Virus record (IMG/VR): IMGVR_UViG_3300025880_000094
Span: 1 to 25,754 of that record
Strand: one strand, 5' to 3'
DNA: 25,754 nt
From: a virus
Positions 7,303 through 13,769 of this stretch are shown here, one piece after another. The translations under genes and the position numbers were made by a program. Numbering within the stretch: the first letter of the stretch is position 1; every line of letters begins with the position of its first letter. The notes beneath the pieces are model-generated. The model was not told the DNA's origin. It searched no databases and worked only from the letters and a program-made list of their open reading frames with translations.

Positions 7303-7613
7303 AATTTAACGAAATAAGAAATTGGGCCAAAGATAAAGGCATACTAGATAAAGGAGATGTAAAAACACAATACATAAAACTTCAAGAAGAATGCGGTGAA
7401 TTAGCAGAAGCAATATTAAAACAAGACAAGTTAGAAATGTCAGACGCTGTTGGAGATATTATTGTAGTATTAACTTCTTTATCTGAACTTGGAGGATTTA
7501 AAATAGAATCAGCAATTGAAGGAGCTTGGTTAGAAATAGCAAACAGAAAAGGTAAAATGATTAATAACAACTTTGTAAAAAATACAGATCATATAATAGC
7601 AGGAACAGAATGA
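7299..7613 (+). CDS. MazG-like nucleotide pyrophosphohydrolase
   Basis: This 104-residue all-alpha protein carries the MazG metal site: EECGE at residues 30-34 and MSDAVGD at 47-53 (acidic residues Glu 30, Glu 31, Glu 34, Asp 49, Asp 53). Family members split dNTPs or other NTPs to the monophosphate and pyrophosphate. Beside a nucleotide hydroxymethylase it could remove canonical dNTPs or supply the monophosphate substrate. MazG proteins are also linked to ppGpp control, so this is inference. It overlaps both neighbours by four bases. Confidence 0.8.
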   Translation: MKFNEIRNWAKDKGILDKGDVKTQYIKLQEECGELAEAILKQDKLEMSDAVGDIIVVLTSLSELGGFKIESAIEGAWLEIANRKGKMINNNFVKNTDHIIAGTE

Positions 7614-8029
7614 GAACATATCTAGCAAAAATTAAAATACCAGATAACTTAAAAAAACAATCCGTAGGTTATATAGGCGAAAAAGTATTTGAACACTGGT
7701 TTAAAGTAAATTATAATGACGAACAATTGTTTAAACAAAAAGCAGACAGAGATTATAACAAAATAGATTATGCTGATGAAAAAGGTTTTAAATATCAAGT
7801 TAAAACAACAAGTAAAAAATCTTATACATTTAATTGTTCTACTGATAAAATAAAAAACCATTTAACATGTGATTACTATATTTTAGTACAATTAAAAAAT
7901 AACTACGCATACATAGAAAACTTTAGAACAAAACAATATATATTAGATAATATTATACAAAGCTTTAAATACAAAAACTCTTCATACGTTAAACCAGAGA
8001 ATTTATTGCAAGAAGTATTATCTATATGA
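7610..8029 (+). CDS. PD-(D/E)XK-fold nuclease-like protein
   Basis: The 139-residue protein has an N-terminal SVGYIGEKVFEHWF helix with Glu 24, then Asp 53 in NKIDYADE, then a beta strand with YQVKTTSKKS (residues 62-71). E...D...QxK is the layout of restriction-endonuclease-fold nucleases that use Gln in place of the last acidic residue. It may be a Holliday-junction or restriction-like nuclease, or a degraded member. Similar small proteins occur in many phages beside replication genes. The target is unknown. Confidence 0.6.
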   Translation: MRTYLAKIKIPDNLKKQSVGYIGEKVFEHWFKVNYNDEQLFKQKADRDYNKIDYADEKGFKYQVKTTSKKSYTFNCSTDKIKNHLTCDYYILVQLKNNYAYIENFRTKQYILDNIIQSFKYKNSSYVKPENLLQEVLSI

Positions 8030-8256
8030 AAAAAAAAGATAAAGATTTAGTTAAAGAGTTTTACAACCTTGCATTATACGATTACGAAAAAGGTACAGAC
8101 TTAGAAGAACTAAAAATTATCTTAAACGACTATGAAAATAAAGAAATGTATTTACAATGTGCAGGTATTAATTTAGCAATACAATACATAGAATTCTTAA
8201 TATATTTAGAAATAATAAAACATATAAACGAAATAAATGACAACTCAACAAATTAA
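8026..8256 (+). CDS. Small helical protein, 76 aa, unknown
   Basis: The product is a short, charged, helical protein with a Lys-rich start (KKKDKDLVKEF) and a hydrophobic C-terminal helix (LAIQYIEFLIYLEIIKHI). No family is recognised. It overlaps the nuclease gene by four bases and the DnaA-like gene by 20, so it is probably expressed with them. Confidence 0.5.
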   Translation: MKKKDKDLVKEFYNLALYDYEKGTDLEELKIILNDYENKEMYLQCAGINLAIQYIEFLIYLEIIKHINEINDNSTN

Positions 8257-8707
8257 ACAGTTAATAGAAACAGAACTAAACATAGAAATAAATGCTAAAA
8301 GTAGAAAGAGAGAAAACGTCTATGCTAGAGCTATATACTTTAAAATATGTAGAGATAAGACATATTTATCTTTAAAAGAAATAGGAGATACTCTTGAATT
8401 AAATCACGCAACAGTATTACATGGTATAAATAAAGTGTTTCCTACATTTGAGATATATAACCCTGAGTATATGGAAGTATACAGGAAAATAAAAAATAGC
8501 GAAGAATACATACCTGTAGAAGACAGATACAATACATTAAAAGAAGACTACTATAAATTACAAAGCAAATACGATAGTATCAAAGACGCTAAGACAAGAA
8601 AAGAATATAACTCTTTAGTTAAAATAATAAAAGAAATACCTGAAGAAAAACTAGACGTAGCTAACCTAAGAATAGACGCAATGGTTAAAATGCTAAAGAC
8701 TTACTAA
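8237..8707 (+). CDS. Free-standing DnaA domain IV-like DNA-binding protein
   Basis: Residues 20-70 of this 156-residue protein match the C-terminal DNA-binding domain of bacterial DnaA. SRKRENVYARAIYFKICRD corresponds to the helix before the HTH. LSLKEIGDTLELNHATVLHG corresponds to the SLxEIGxxFgRDHTTVLHA signature, with NHATVLH at the DnaA-box-reading helix. There is no AAA+ ATPase part. The rest is a charged helical, probably coiled-coil tail (about 90-156). It may bind DnaA-box-like sites at the phage origin or in the host, or act as a regulator. It is the last gene before the terminase promoter. Confidence 0.75.
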   Translation: MTTQQIKQLIETELNIEINAKSRKRENVYARAIYFKICRDKTYLSLKEIGDTLELNHATVLHGINKVFPTFEIYNPEYMEVYRKIKNSEEYIPVEDRYNTLKEDYYKLQSKYDSIKDAKTRKEYNSLVKIIKEIPEEKLDVANLRIDAMVKMLKTY

Positions 8708-8721
8708 TAACAAAAACACAA

Positions 8722-8741
8722 TATATTTGTTATATAAAAAA
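8722..8741 (+). promoter_or_regulatory. Promoter candidate upstream of the terminase genes
   Basis: TATATTTG at 8722-8729 matches the Bacteroidetes -7 consensus TAnnTTTG exactly. It runs into TTGTTATATAAAAAA (8727-8741), an element found in similar form before several other late genes. The -33 side is weak (a TTA at 8701-8703). The gap 8708-8766 has no other content and precedes the first packaging gene, so this is the likely start of the late transcript. Confidence 0.55.
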
Positions 8742-8766
8742 TAATTAATAATAATCTTTTTTAATT

Positions 8767-9012
8767 ATGGATAAAAGGAAAAACAACGGAGGACATACAA
8801 CAGCTGGTAGAAAGCCTAAAGCAGAAGAGGTAAAGTTAATTGAAAGGCTAACACCATTAGAACCACAAGCTTATGCAGCTTTAAAAAAAGGAATAGAATC
8901 AGGTGAGTTTAAGTTTATACAAATGTTCTATCACTACTATGCTGGTAAACCAAGAGAAACAAAAGATATCACACTAAACACCGAGCAACCTTTATTTAAT
9001 ATTGTTGATTAA
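8767..9012 (+). CDS. terS: Terminase small subunit (probable)
   Basis: This 81-residue basic protein begins DKRKNNGGHTTAGRKPKAEEV, with the GRKPKAEE pattern seen at the start of many phage small terminases. A short helical region (PQAYAALKKGIESGEFKFIQMFYHYY) follows. Its last base is the first base of the large subunit gene, the usual partnership. Small terminases bind the packaging site and hand DNA to the large subunit. It is shorter than most (about 140-180 residues), so it may be a compact form. Confidence 0.7.
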   Translation: MDKRKNNGGHTTAGRKPKAEEVKLIERLTPLEPQAYAALKKGIESGEFKFIQMFYHYYAGKPRETKDITLNTEQPLFNIVD

Positions 9013-10175
9013 TGTTTGTAGTAACAACTGCAATTAAAAAACTTCTTAAACTTAAGAAACGTAAAAAGATAGTTCAAGGTGGAACATCTGCTGGTAAAAC
9101 GTTTGGCATACTACCTATTCTTATTGATAGAGCTTTAAGATCATCTAACTTAGAAATAAGCGTAGTTAGTGAAAGTATACCACATTTGCGTAGAGGTGCT
9201 TTAAAAGACTTCCTAAAGATTATGATGATGACTAATCGTTATAACGATGTACAGTATAATAAATCAATGCTGAAGTATAAGTTTGCTAACGGAAGTTACA
9301 TAGAGTTTTTTAGTGTTGAATCAGCTGATAAATTAAGAGGAGCAAGAAGACACACGCTATATGTAAACGAAGCTAATAACATTCCTTACGAAGCATACAA
9401 CCAATTAGCAATAAGAACATCTGGCGATATATGGATTGACTTCAACCCAACCTCATCATTCTGGGCGCATACAGAACTACAAGGCAAAGAAGATGCAGAC
9501 TTTATAAAGCTTACGTATTTAGACAACGAAGCCTTGCCAGAAACAATTATAAACGACATAGAGAAAGCTAAAGAAAAAGCAAAGACATCTACCTATTGGA
9601 ATAACTGGTGGAATGTATATGGACTAGGAGAGATAGGAAGTTTAGAAGGTGCTTGTATAAAAGATTGGAAACCTATTGACTTACCAGACGAAGCAAGACT
9701 ACTTTGTTATGGTATGGATTTTGGATATACTAATGACCCTTCTACTTTAATAGCACTTTACAAATACAACAACGCTTATATATTTGATGAAGTCATCTAC
9801 CAAAAAGGATTACTAAATAGTCAAATAAGCAACTTACTAAAAACACACCAAGCAAAAGAAATCATATATGCAGATTCAGCAGAACCTAAAAGTATTGCAG
9901 AGTTGTCAAGCTATGGTCATTTAGTATTACCAGTAAAGAAAGGTAAAGACTCAATAGTATATGGTATCAACCTCATCAATCAAAATGAAATATACATAAC
10001 TAATAGAAGTCATAACTTAATCAAAGAACTACAGAACTACATTTGGTTAAAGAACAAAGAAGGAGAAACACTTAACAAACCAATAGATGCTTTTAACCAT
10101 TGTATAGATGCGATGAGGTATGCTATCACTTCACAATTAGAGAATCCTAATAAGGGTCAATATTATATTTACTAA
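9012..10175 (+). CDS. terL: Terminase large subunit
   Basis: Both domains are visible in this 387-residue protein. The ATPase has Walker A GGTSAGKT (23-30) and a Walker B ending VNEA (118-121). The RNase-H-like nuclease has Asp 236 in YGMDFGYTNDPST, Asp 288 in YADSAEPKS and Asp 366 in FNHCIDAMRYA. The motifs and size fit the PBSX/SPP1-like terminases that drive headful packaging, although that mode is inferred. It lies immediately downstream of the small subunit, and its end is followed by a 253-bp non-coding gap. Confidence 0.93.
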   Translation: MFVVTTAIKKLLKLKKRKKIVQGGTSAGKTFGILPILIDRALRSSNLEISVVSESIPHLRRGALKDFLKIMMMTNRYNDVQYNKSMLKYKFANGSYIEFFSVESADKLRGARRHTLYVNEANNIPYEAYNQLAIRTSGDIWIDFNPTSSFWAHTELQGKEDADFIKLTYLDNEALPETIINDIEKAKEKAKTSTYWNNWWNVYGLGEIGSLEGACIKDWKPIDLPDEARLLCYGMDFGYTNDPSTLIALYKYNNAYIFDEVIYQKGLLNSQISNLLKTHQAKEIIYADSAEPKSIAELSSYGHLVLPVKKGKDSIVYGINLINQNEIYITNRSHNLIKELQNYIWLKNKEGETLNKPIDAFNHCIDAMRYAITSQLENPNKGQYYIY

Positions 10176-10206
10176 ATGTTAAAGAAATGTTAAAGTTTTG
10201 TTAAAA
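10174..10206 (+). repeat. Tandem 11-bp repeats just after the large terminase gene
   Basis: AAATGTTAAAG occurs twice head to tail (10174-10184 and 10185-10195). A third degenerate unit, TTTTGTTAAAA, follows (10196-10206). The 11-bp period is about one helical turn, so a protein could bind the copies on one face. The first copy overlaps the terminase stop codon. Confidence 0.7.
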
Positions 10207-10217
10207 TTTAATAAACA

Positions 10218-10250
10218 TTGTTGTTAATAAGTAAATGCGTTGTATATTAG
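10218..10250 (+). promoter_or_regulatory. Bacteroidetes-type promoter candidate (TTGTTG / TATATTAG)
   Basis: TTGTTG at 10218-10223 is separated by 19 bases from TATATTAG (10243-10250). This resembles the TTG-N17-23-TAnnTTTG consensus with one mismatch in the -7 box. It would drive the small genes at 10429-10933, giving a leader of about 170 bases that contains the TTAGTAA pairs. Confidence 0.4.
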
Positions 10251-10297
10251 CTGTATAATTAATTAGTTATTTGAAATGTTGTAATAAATCGAAAGCA

Positions 10298-10382
10298 TTA
10301 GTAAATGTAGTTTAGTAAAATATCTGCATTGAGAATGTTTCTTAAAAAGTATGAAAATGTGTTAGTAACTATCCTTTAGTAA
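10298..10382 (+). repeat. Two TTAGTAA pairs with identical 14-bp spacing
   Basis: TTAGTAA occurs at 10298, 10312, 10362 and 10376. Within each pair the starts are 14 bases apart, and the pairs are 64 bases apart. The second pair lies just upstream of TAGATTTA (10394-10401), a weak -7-like box. The spacing suggests paired protein-binding half-sites; their function is unknown. Confidence 0.55.
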
Positions 10383-10428
10383 GAAATTTAAGATAGATTT
10401 ATACAGCATAATTAAAAAAAACAAAACA

Positions 10429-10539
10429 ATGAAAAAACTAAAACACTACTTAACATTAACATTATTCTCATTTGTATTATTAATTGCAAGTGTAGTATTA
10501 TTATCGCTTGAATCTATTATACATAACTTAATATTTTAG
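10429..10539 (+). CDS. Small single-pass membrane peptide, 36 aa
   Basis: This short frame encodes a basic start (MKKLKHY) and one long hydrophobic segment (LTLFSFVLLIASVVLLSL, residues 9-26), then a short tail. It would insert in the inner membrane. An A-rich leader of the same style as other genes here precedes it, and the next gene starts two bases after its stop. Holin or superinfection-exclusion peptides can look like this; no family is recognised. Confidence 0.5.
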   Translation: MKKLKHYLTLTLFSFVLLIASVVLLSLESIIHNLIF

Positions 10540-10541
10540 AT

Positions 10542-10721
10542 ATGATAGAGGTAAAACAAGGCGAAGTAATAGTAACAAAAAACAACATAACAAAAGTATA
10601 CACATTAAAAGAATACACAGATAACATTTACTATAGAAAACTATATACAAGAATATATCAAATAATTTGTATCATAGCTACTATGTTTATTCCAGCAATA
10701 ATGATTAACTTGTTTAAATGA
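10542..10721 (+). CDS. Small C-terminally anchored membrane protein, 59 aa
   Basis: The first 40 residues are polar and Tyr/Lys-rich. Residues 38-58 form a hydrophobic segment (IYQIICIIATMFIPAIMINLF). This predicts a tail-anchored or single-pass protein. It follows the 36-residue membrane peptide by two bases and overlaps the next gene by four. The pair may act together at the membrane, for example in lysis, but no motif proves it. Confidence 0.5.
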   Translation: MIEVKQGEVIVTKNNITKVYTLKEYTDNIYYRKLYTRIYQIICIIATMFIPAIMINLFK

Positions 10722-10933
10722 CAAGAAACGTAAGAGAAGCAATGAGCTGGTGTTTTAAGAATGAAATTAAGATCATAATAAAACCATTGTCTAAAACAGG
10801 AAAACCAGATGCCTTAATAGAAATACATAGAGAAGGTAGAATACAAAAAGGAAAAGAAACATATAGACAAGATAAGAAATTACATAAAAAAATAGAAGAA
10901 TTATATTTACATTTACATAAGACATTAAGATAA
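10718..10933 (+). CDS. Small basic protein, 71 aa, unknown
   Basis: The product is Lys/Arg-rich. An N-terminal helix (REAMSWCFKNEIK) precedes a short strand and then a basic helix with ETYRQDKKLHKKIEELYLHLHK. There are no membrane or metal motifs. Its basic character could fit nucleic-acid binding. It is the last gene before a strong terminator. Confidence 0.55.
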   Translation: MTRNVREAMSWCFKNEIKIIIKPLSKTGKPDALIEIHREGRIQKGKETYRQDKKLHKKIEELYLHLHKTLR

Positions 10934-10958
10934 TTTTAGTTGATGGTTAGTTGAAAAG

Positions 10959-10990
10959 AGGGTTGCTTTATACAAAGTAATCCTTTTTTT
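10959..10990 (+). terminator. Rho-independent terminator before the tail genes
   Basis: GGGTTGCTTT (10960-10969) pairs with AAAGTAATCC (10974-10983) over ten base pairs, two of them G-U, around a four-base loop. Seven T residues follow. It ends the small-gene unit and isolates the virion genes downstream. Confidence 0.85.
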
Positions 10991-11009
10991 GTTTATTAAA
11001 AAACACTTT

Positions 11010-11666
11010 ATGCAAATAGAAGTTTCAATACCTAGTACACTTAAAGAAGTTAAGCTAAAAGACTATCAATCATTACTATTAATAGATAAGCCTAATGATG
11101 AGGATTTACTTAAATGCATCCTCAACATAAATACAAAAGAGCTAGGTAAGATAAAAGACAAAGATGTGGATTATTTAATCAATCACATCAACAAACTATT
11201 TGAACAAGAACACAAGTTCATCCCTACGTTTAATTTAAATGGTGTTGCTTATGGTTTTATACCAAACCTAGATGAGATTACCTATGGAGAAAATAAAGAC
11301 ATTACAAGCTATATAAACGAGTGGGGTAATATGCATAAAGCAATGGCTGTATTATTCAGACCTATTAAATTAAAGAAAAATAACAAATACATAATAGAAG
11401 AATATGAAGGTAGCCACCGATACGCAGAGACAATGAAACAAATGCCTTTAGATATTGTGTTAGGTGCTATGGTTTTTTTTTACAATTTAACCAACGAATT
11501 GCTGAAATATATACCGAGTTATTTGGAGAAAGAACTAGTGAAGGAACAGACGATAGGTCAAATTTCTCAAGAAAGTGGGGAAGCTATTCAGAATTATATA
11601 CACTTGCTCAAGGGGACATTACAAGATTTAAAGAAGTTGCAAGACTTCCGTTACACCAGTGTTTAA
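11010..11666 (+). CDS. Tail assembly chaperone, zero-frame product (gpG-like)
   Basis: I take the start at the ATG at 11010 (MQIEVSIPSTLKEVKLKDYQ) rather than the in-frame TTG at 10989, which lies in the T-run of the terminator. The 218-residue protein is charged and mostly helical, with no enzyme motif. Its place ahead of the tail genes and the open -1 frame over its 3' end both fit a tail assembly chaperone, which coats the tape measure during tail assembly. Its C-terminal 61 codons overlap the -1 reading. Confidence 0.65.
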   Translation: MQIEVSIPSTLKEVKLKDYQSLLLIDKPNDEDLLKCILNINTKELGKIKDKDVDYLINHINKLFEQEHKFIPTFNLNGVAYGFIPNLDEITYGENKDITSYINEWGNMHKAMAVLFRPIKLKKNNKYIIEEYEGSHRYAETMKQMPLDIVLGAMVFFYNLTNELLKYIPSYLEKELVKEQTIGQISQESGEAIQNYIHLLKGTLQDLKKLQDFRYTSV

Positions 11667-11734
11667 TGTACTTGGCATTTGAAAAAGAAAAAGCAGAATT
11701 AGAATCAAGAATTATAAAAAGAAAAATAAATTAA
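11010..11734 (+). CDS. Tail assembly chaperone, predicted -1 frameshift product (gpGT-like)
   Basis: The -1 frame is open from 11414 to the TAA at 11732-11734, one base before the next gene. Its 3' part reads as good protein: KWGSYSELYTLAQGDITRF, then EVARLPLHQCLMYLAFEKEK and a basic tail. Two slip sites exist: T-TTT-TTT at 11474-11480 inside a run of nine T, and the canonical heptamer T-TTA-AAG at 11627-11633. A shift at either gives 241 residues. Lambda gpG/gpGT is the model for this arrangement. An alternative is restart at the ATG in TAATG (11666), making a 22-residue peptide. Confidence 0.62.
11474..11480 (+). other. Candidate upstream slip site T-TTT-TTT
   Basis: The zero frame reads GTT TTT TTT TAC, within a nine-T run at 11473-11481. 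A -1 slip here leads into TTA CAA TTT of the open -1 frame and would include the whole WGSYSELYTLAQGD segment. Long T runs also invite polymerase slippage and sequencing error. Confidence 0.45.
11627..11633 (+). other. Candidate slippery heptamer T-TTA-AAG
   Basis: TTTAAAG fits X-XXY-YYZ in phase with the zero frame (GAT TTA AAG). A -1 slip gives TTT AAA and then GAA GTT GCA in the extension. It lies ten codons before the zero-frame stop, the position typical of lambda-like tail chaperone frameshifts. Confidence 0.5.
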
Positions 11735-11735
11735 T

Positions 11736-12200
11736 ATGCAAGGATTTTATAACCTATCTGAAAAGATAAGACAAACACTACAATTAGATGACTTTGTCAA
11801 TACAGTAACCTATGGGGATTTGTTCGAGGTAGACTTAAACAAACAAACAATATTTCCATTATCACACTTTATGGTAAATAGTGCAACTATGCAAGGTAAC
11901 GTATGGAACTTTAGTTTATCTCTATTATGTATGGACATAGTAGATGAGAGTAAGAACTTTGCAGATGGAATACCACAAGAGTTTAGAGGTAACAATAACG
12001 AACAAGATGTATTTAATACACAACTAGCTGTTGCTAATAGATTATTAGAGTTATTATTAAGAGGAGATTTATATGTAAACAAATACCAACTAGATGGAGA
12101 CCCAACGTTAGAGCCTTTTGTAGATAGATTTGAAAACAAGTTAGCTGGATGGACTGTTACGTTTAATGTACTAATTCCTAACGATATGACTATATGTTAA
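11736..12200 (+). CDS. Tail-completion / tail-terminator-like protein
   Basis: The 154-residue protein has a mixed alpha/beta pattern: TYGDLFEVDLNKQTIFPLSHFMV, then a strand (NVWNFSLSLLCMDIVDES) and a C-terminal strand (LAGWTVTFNVLIP). I recognise this style from flavobacterial phage proteins placed between the chaperone and neck genes. It may be the ring that closes the tail at the head side, but no motif is diagnostic. It starts one base after the frameshift stop and overlaps the next gene by seven bases. Confidence 0.45.
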   Translation: MQGFYNLSEKIRQTLQLDDFVNTVTYGDLFEVDLNKQTIFPLSHFMVNSATMQGNVWNFSLSLLCMDIVDESKNFADGIPQEFRGNNNEQDVFNTQLAVANRLLELLLRGDLYVNKYQLDGDPTLEPFVDRFENKLAGWTVTFNVLIPNDMTIC

Positions 12201-12733
12201 AAAACCTACAAACAGAGTTACAATCTTTTGGTAAGTATGTTGTTCAACAATCAAGAACAAATCTTACTAAAGGTAAACATAATGTAGATAAAAGGCTATA
12301 TAGAAGTTTAGATTACAAAATATCTGAAAGTAATGACATATATAGTTTACAATTTTTAATGGAAGATTACGGAATGTTTCTTGACAAAGGTGTTAGAGGT
12401 GCAAACCCAAGTTTAGTTAAAAATGGAAAACAAAAGGGTAGCAATAGCCCATATAGTTTTAAATTTAAAAGACCACCAATGCAGCCATTAGCTGATTGGG
12501 CAAAGGCAAGAAATATAAGATTAAGAGATGAAAAAGGAAGATTCAAAAAAGGTAATTATAGAAGCATAGGATTTATATTACAAAAAAGTATATATGCACA
12601 AGGTATTAAACCAAGCTTGTTTTTTACTAAACCATTTTTAAAAGCATTTAAAAGATATCCTGAATTATTAACAGAAGCATTTGCACAAGACATAATAGAC
12701 ATATTAAAAGACAACAACAATGGGAAAAATTAA
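12194..12733 (+). CDS. Neck / HK97 gp10-like head-tail joining protein (probable)
   Basis: This 179-residue basic protein has the features of the gp10-like neck family: an early helix (FGKYVVQQSRTNLTKG), a middle DYGMFLDKGVRG, then PYSFKFKRPPMQPLADWAK and a late IGFILQKSIYAQGIKPSLFFTKPF. Such proteins form part of the head-tail joint. It overlaps both neighbours. The call is by pattern and position. Confidence 0.55.
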   Translation: MLKNLQTELQSFGKYVVQQSRTNLTKGKHNVDKRLYRSLDYKISESNDIYSLQFLMEDYGMFLDKGVRGANPSLVKNGKQKGSNSPYSFKFKRPPMQPLADWAKARNIRLRDEKGRFKKGNYRSIGFILQKSIYAQGIKPSLFFTKPFLKAFKRYPELLTEAFAQDIIDILKDNNNGKN

Positions 12734-13769
12734 TGTAAGAAGTCCTTACTTCGTAAACCTAGCAACTACTAATTTAACAAGTGCAAAGCTAGAAATAGAT
12801 ATATATACAGGAGAAGCTAATACAGATTGGCAAGATGCTCCACAATATACACTTATATCAACAGCTATTGATGCAAAGGTAAACTTTGAAATAGCTGAAC
12901 TTATAAAAGATTATATTACTGCTTTATTTGATGGTTCATTTCCAACTCCTTCAGTAACAACTTCTGAAGCTACTACAATTTATGTAGATTATAGGGTTAC
13001 AGAAACAATTAACACAACAGCACAAAATCCAGTTGATGTATTAGGAGAAAGAGCTTTTTATGGTTATGGATATTTTGAAGATGGAGCGAATCCAGTTCTT
13101 GATAACTTTGTGTTACAATCTAATACTAAAATACTTAAAAACAAGAATGCAACAGTAACAATTCCTGTTGATAGTACAATTGCAACAAGTCTAGTTTGGA
13201 AATATCAAGGTGCAACAGTTTCAACTATTGCAATACCATCACAAACAGATATTCAAGACCAAATTACTTATGTAACAAATACAGGAAATTTTGATGTGGA
13301 TGAAGCTGAAATATCAACTGGTATAAAAACAACAACAGTTAATATAGAATCTTATGAAAAATGCAAATACACTCCTTACAAACTAACATTTATAAATAAA
13401 TACGGAGCATATCAAGAAATATGGATGTTTGCTAATTCAAAGTTGATTCTTAACACAACTGAAGAAAAATACAAATCTAATATACTTACAAACGGAACAT
13501 ACAATACGAATGACCCACAAATAAAACTACTAACTAAAAATGGTAATCAAAGATTAACTCTTAATAGTGATTTTTATCCAGAGAGTAATAATGAAGTATT
13601 TGAGGAATTATTTTTAAGTGAAAAAGTATGGATTTATTATGGTGGTCAAACACTAGCAGTTAATATAGAATCTAAAACATTTGAATATAAAACAAGCCTT
13701 ACAGATAGTTTAATAAATTACACAATAGATGTGAGTTTTGCCTTTGATACAATTAACAACATAAGATAG
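12720..13769 (+). CDS. Tail-associated structural protein, 349 aa
   Basis: The protein is beta-rich, with the opening KINVRSPYFVNLATTNLTSAK and many Thr/Asn-rich strands. It ends with EYKTSLTDSLINYTIDVSFA. No enzyme motif or membrane segment is seen. I know similar proteins beside the tape measure in flavobacterial phages, so a distal tail or baseplate role is likely. It abuts the next large tail gene exactly (stop at 13769, ATG at 13770). Confidence 0.5.
   Translation: MGKINVRSPYFVNLATTNLTSAKLEIDIYTGEANTDWQDAPQYTLISTAIDAKVNFEIAELIKDYITALFDGSFPTPSVTTSEATTIYVDYRVTETINTTAQNPVDVLGERAFYGYGYFEDGANPVLDNFVLQSNTKILKNKNATVTIPVDSTIATSLVWKYQGATVSTIAIPSQTDIQDQITYVTNTGNFDVDEAEISTGIKTTTVNIESYEKCKYTPYKLTFINKYGAYQEIWMFANSKLILNTTEEKYKSNILTNGTYNTNDPQIKLLTKNGNQRLTLNSDFYPESNNEVFEELFLSEKVWIYYGGQTLAVNIESKTFEYKTSLTDSLINYTIDVSFAFDTINNIR

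Larger units (their letters stand above)
10176..10428. other. 253-bp non-coding, repeat-bearing regulatory stretch
   Basis: No open frame longer than about 14 codons is present. The stretch holds the 11-bp tandem repeats at its left edge, a promoter candidate (10218-10250) and two TTAGTAA pairs (10298-10318 and 10362-10382). It ends in an A-rich leader for the next small gene. It is by far the longest gap in the window. An origin, a packaging site or an operator region are possible; none is proved. Confidence 0.55.

Noticed and set aside
10989-11009. TTG start of the tail chaperone
   Set aside because: It lies at the end of the terminator T-run and in the recurrent leader element; ATG at 11010 follows closely.
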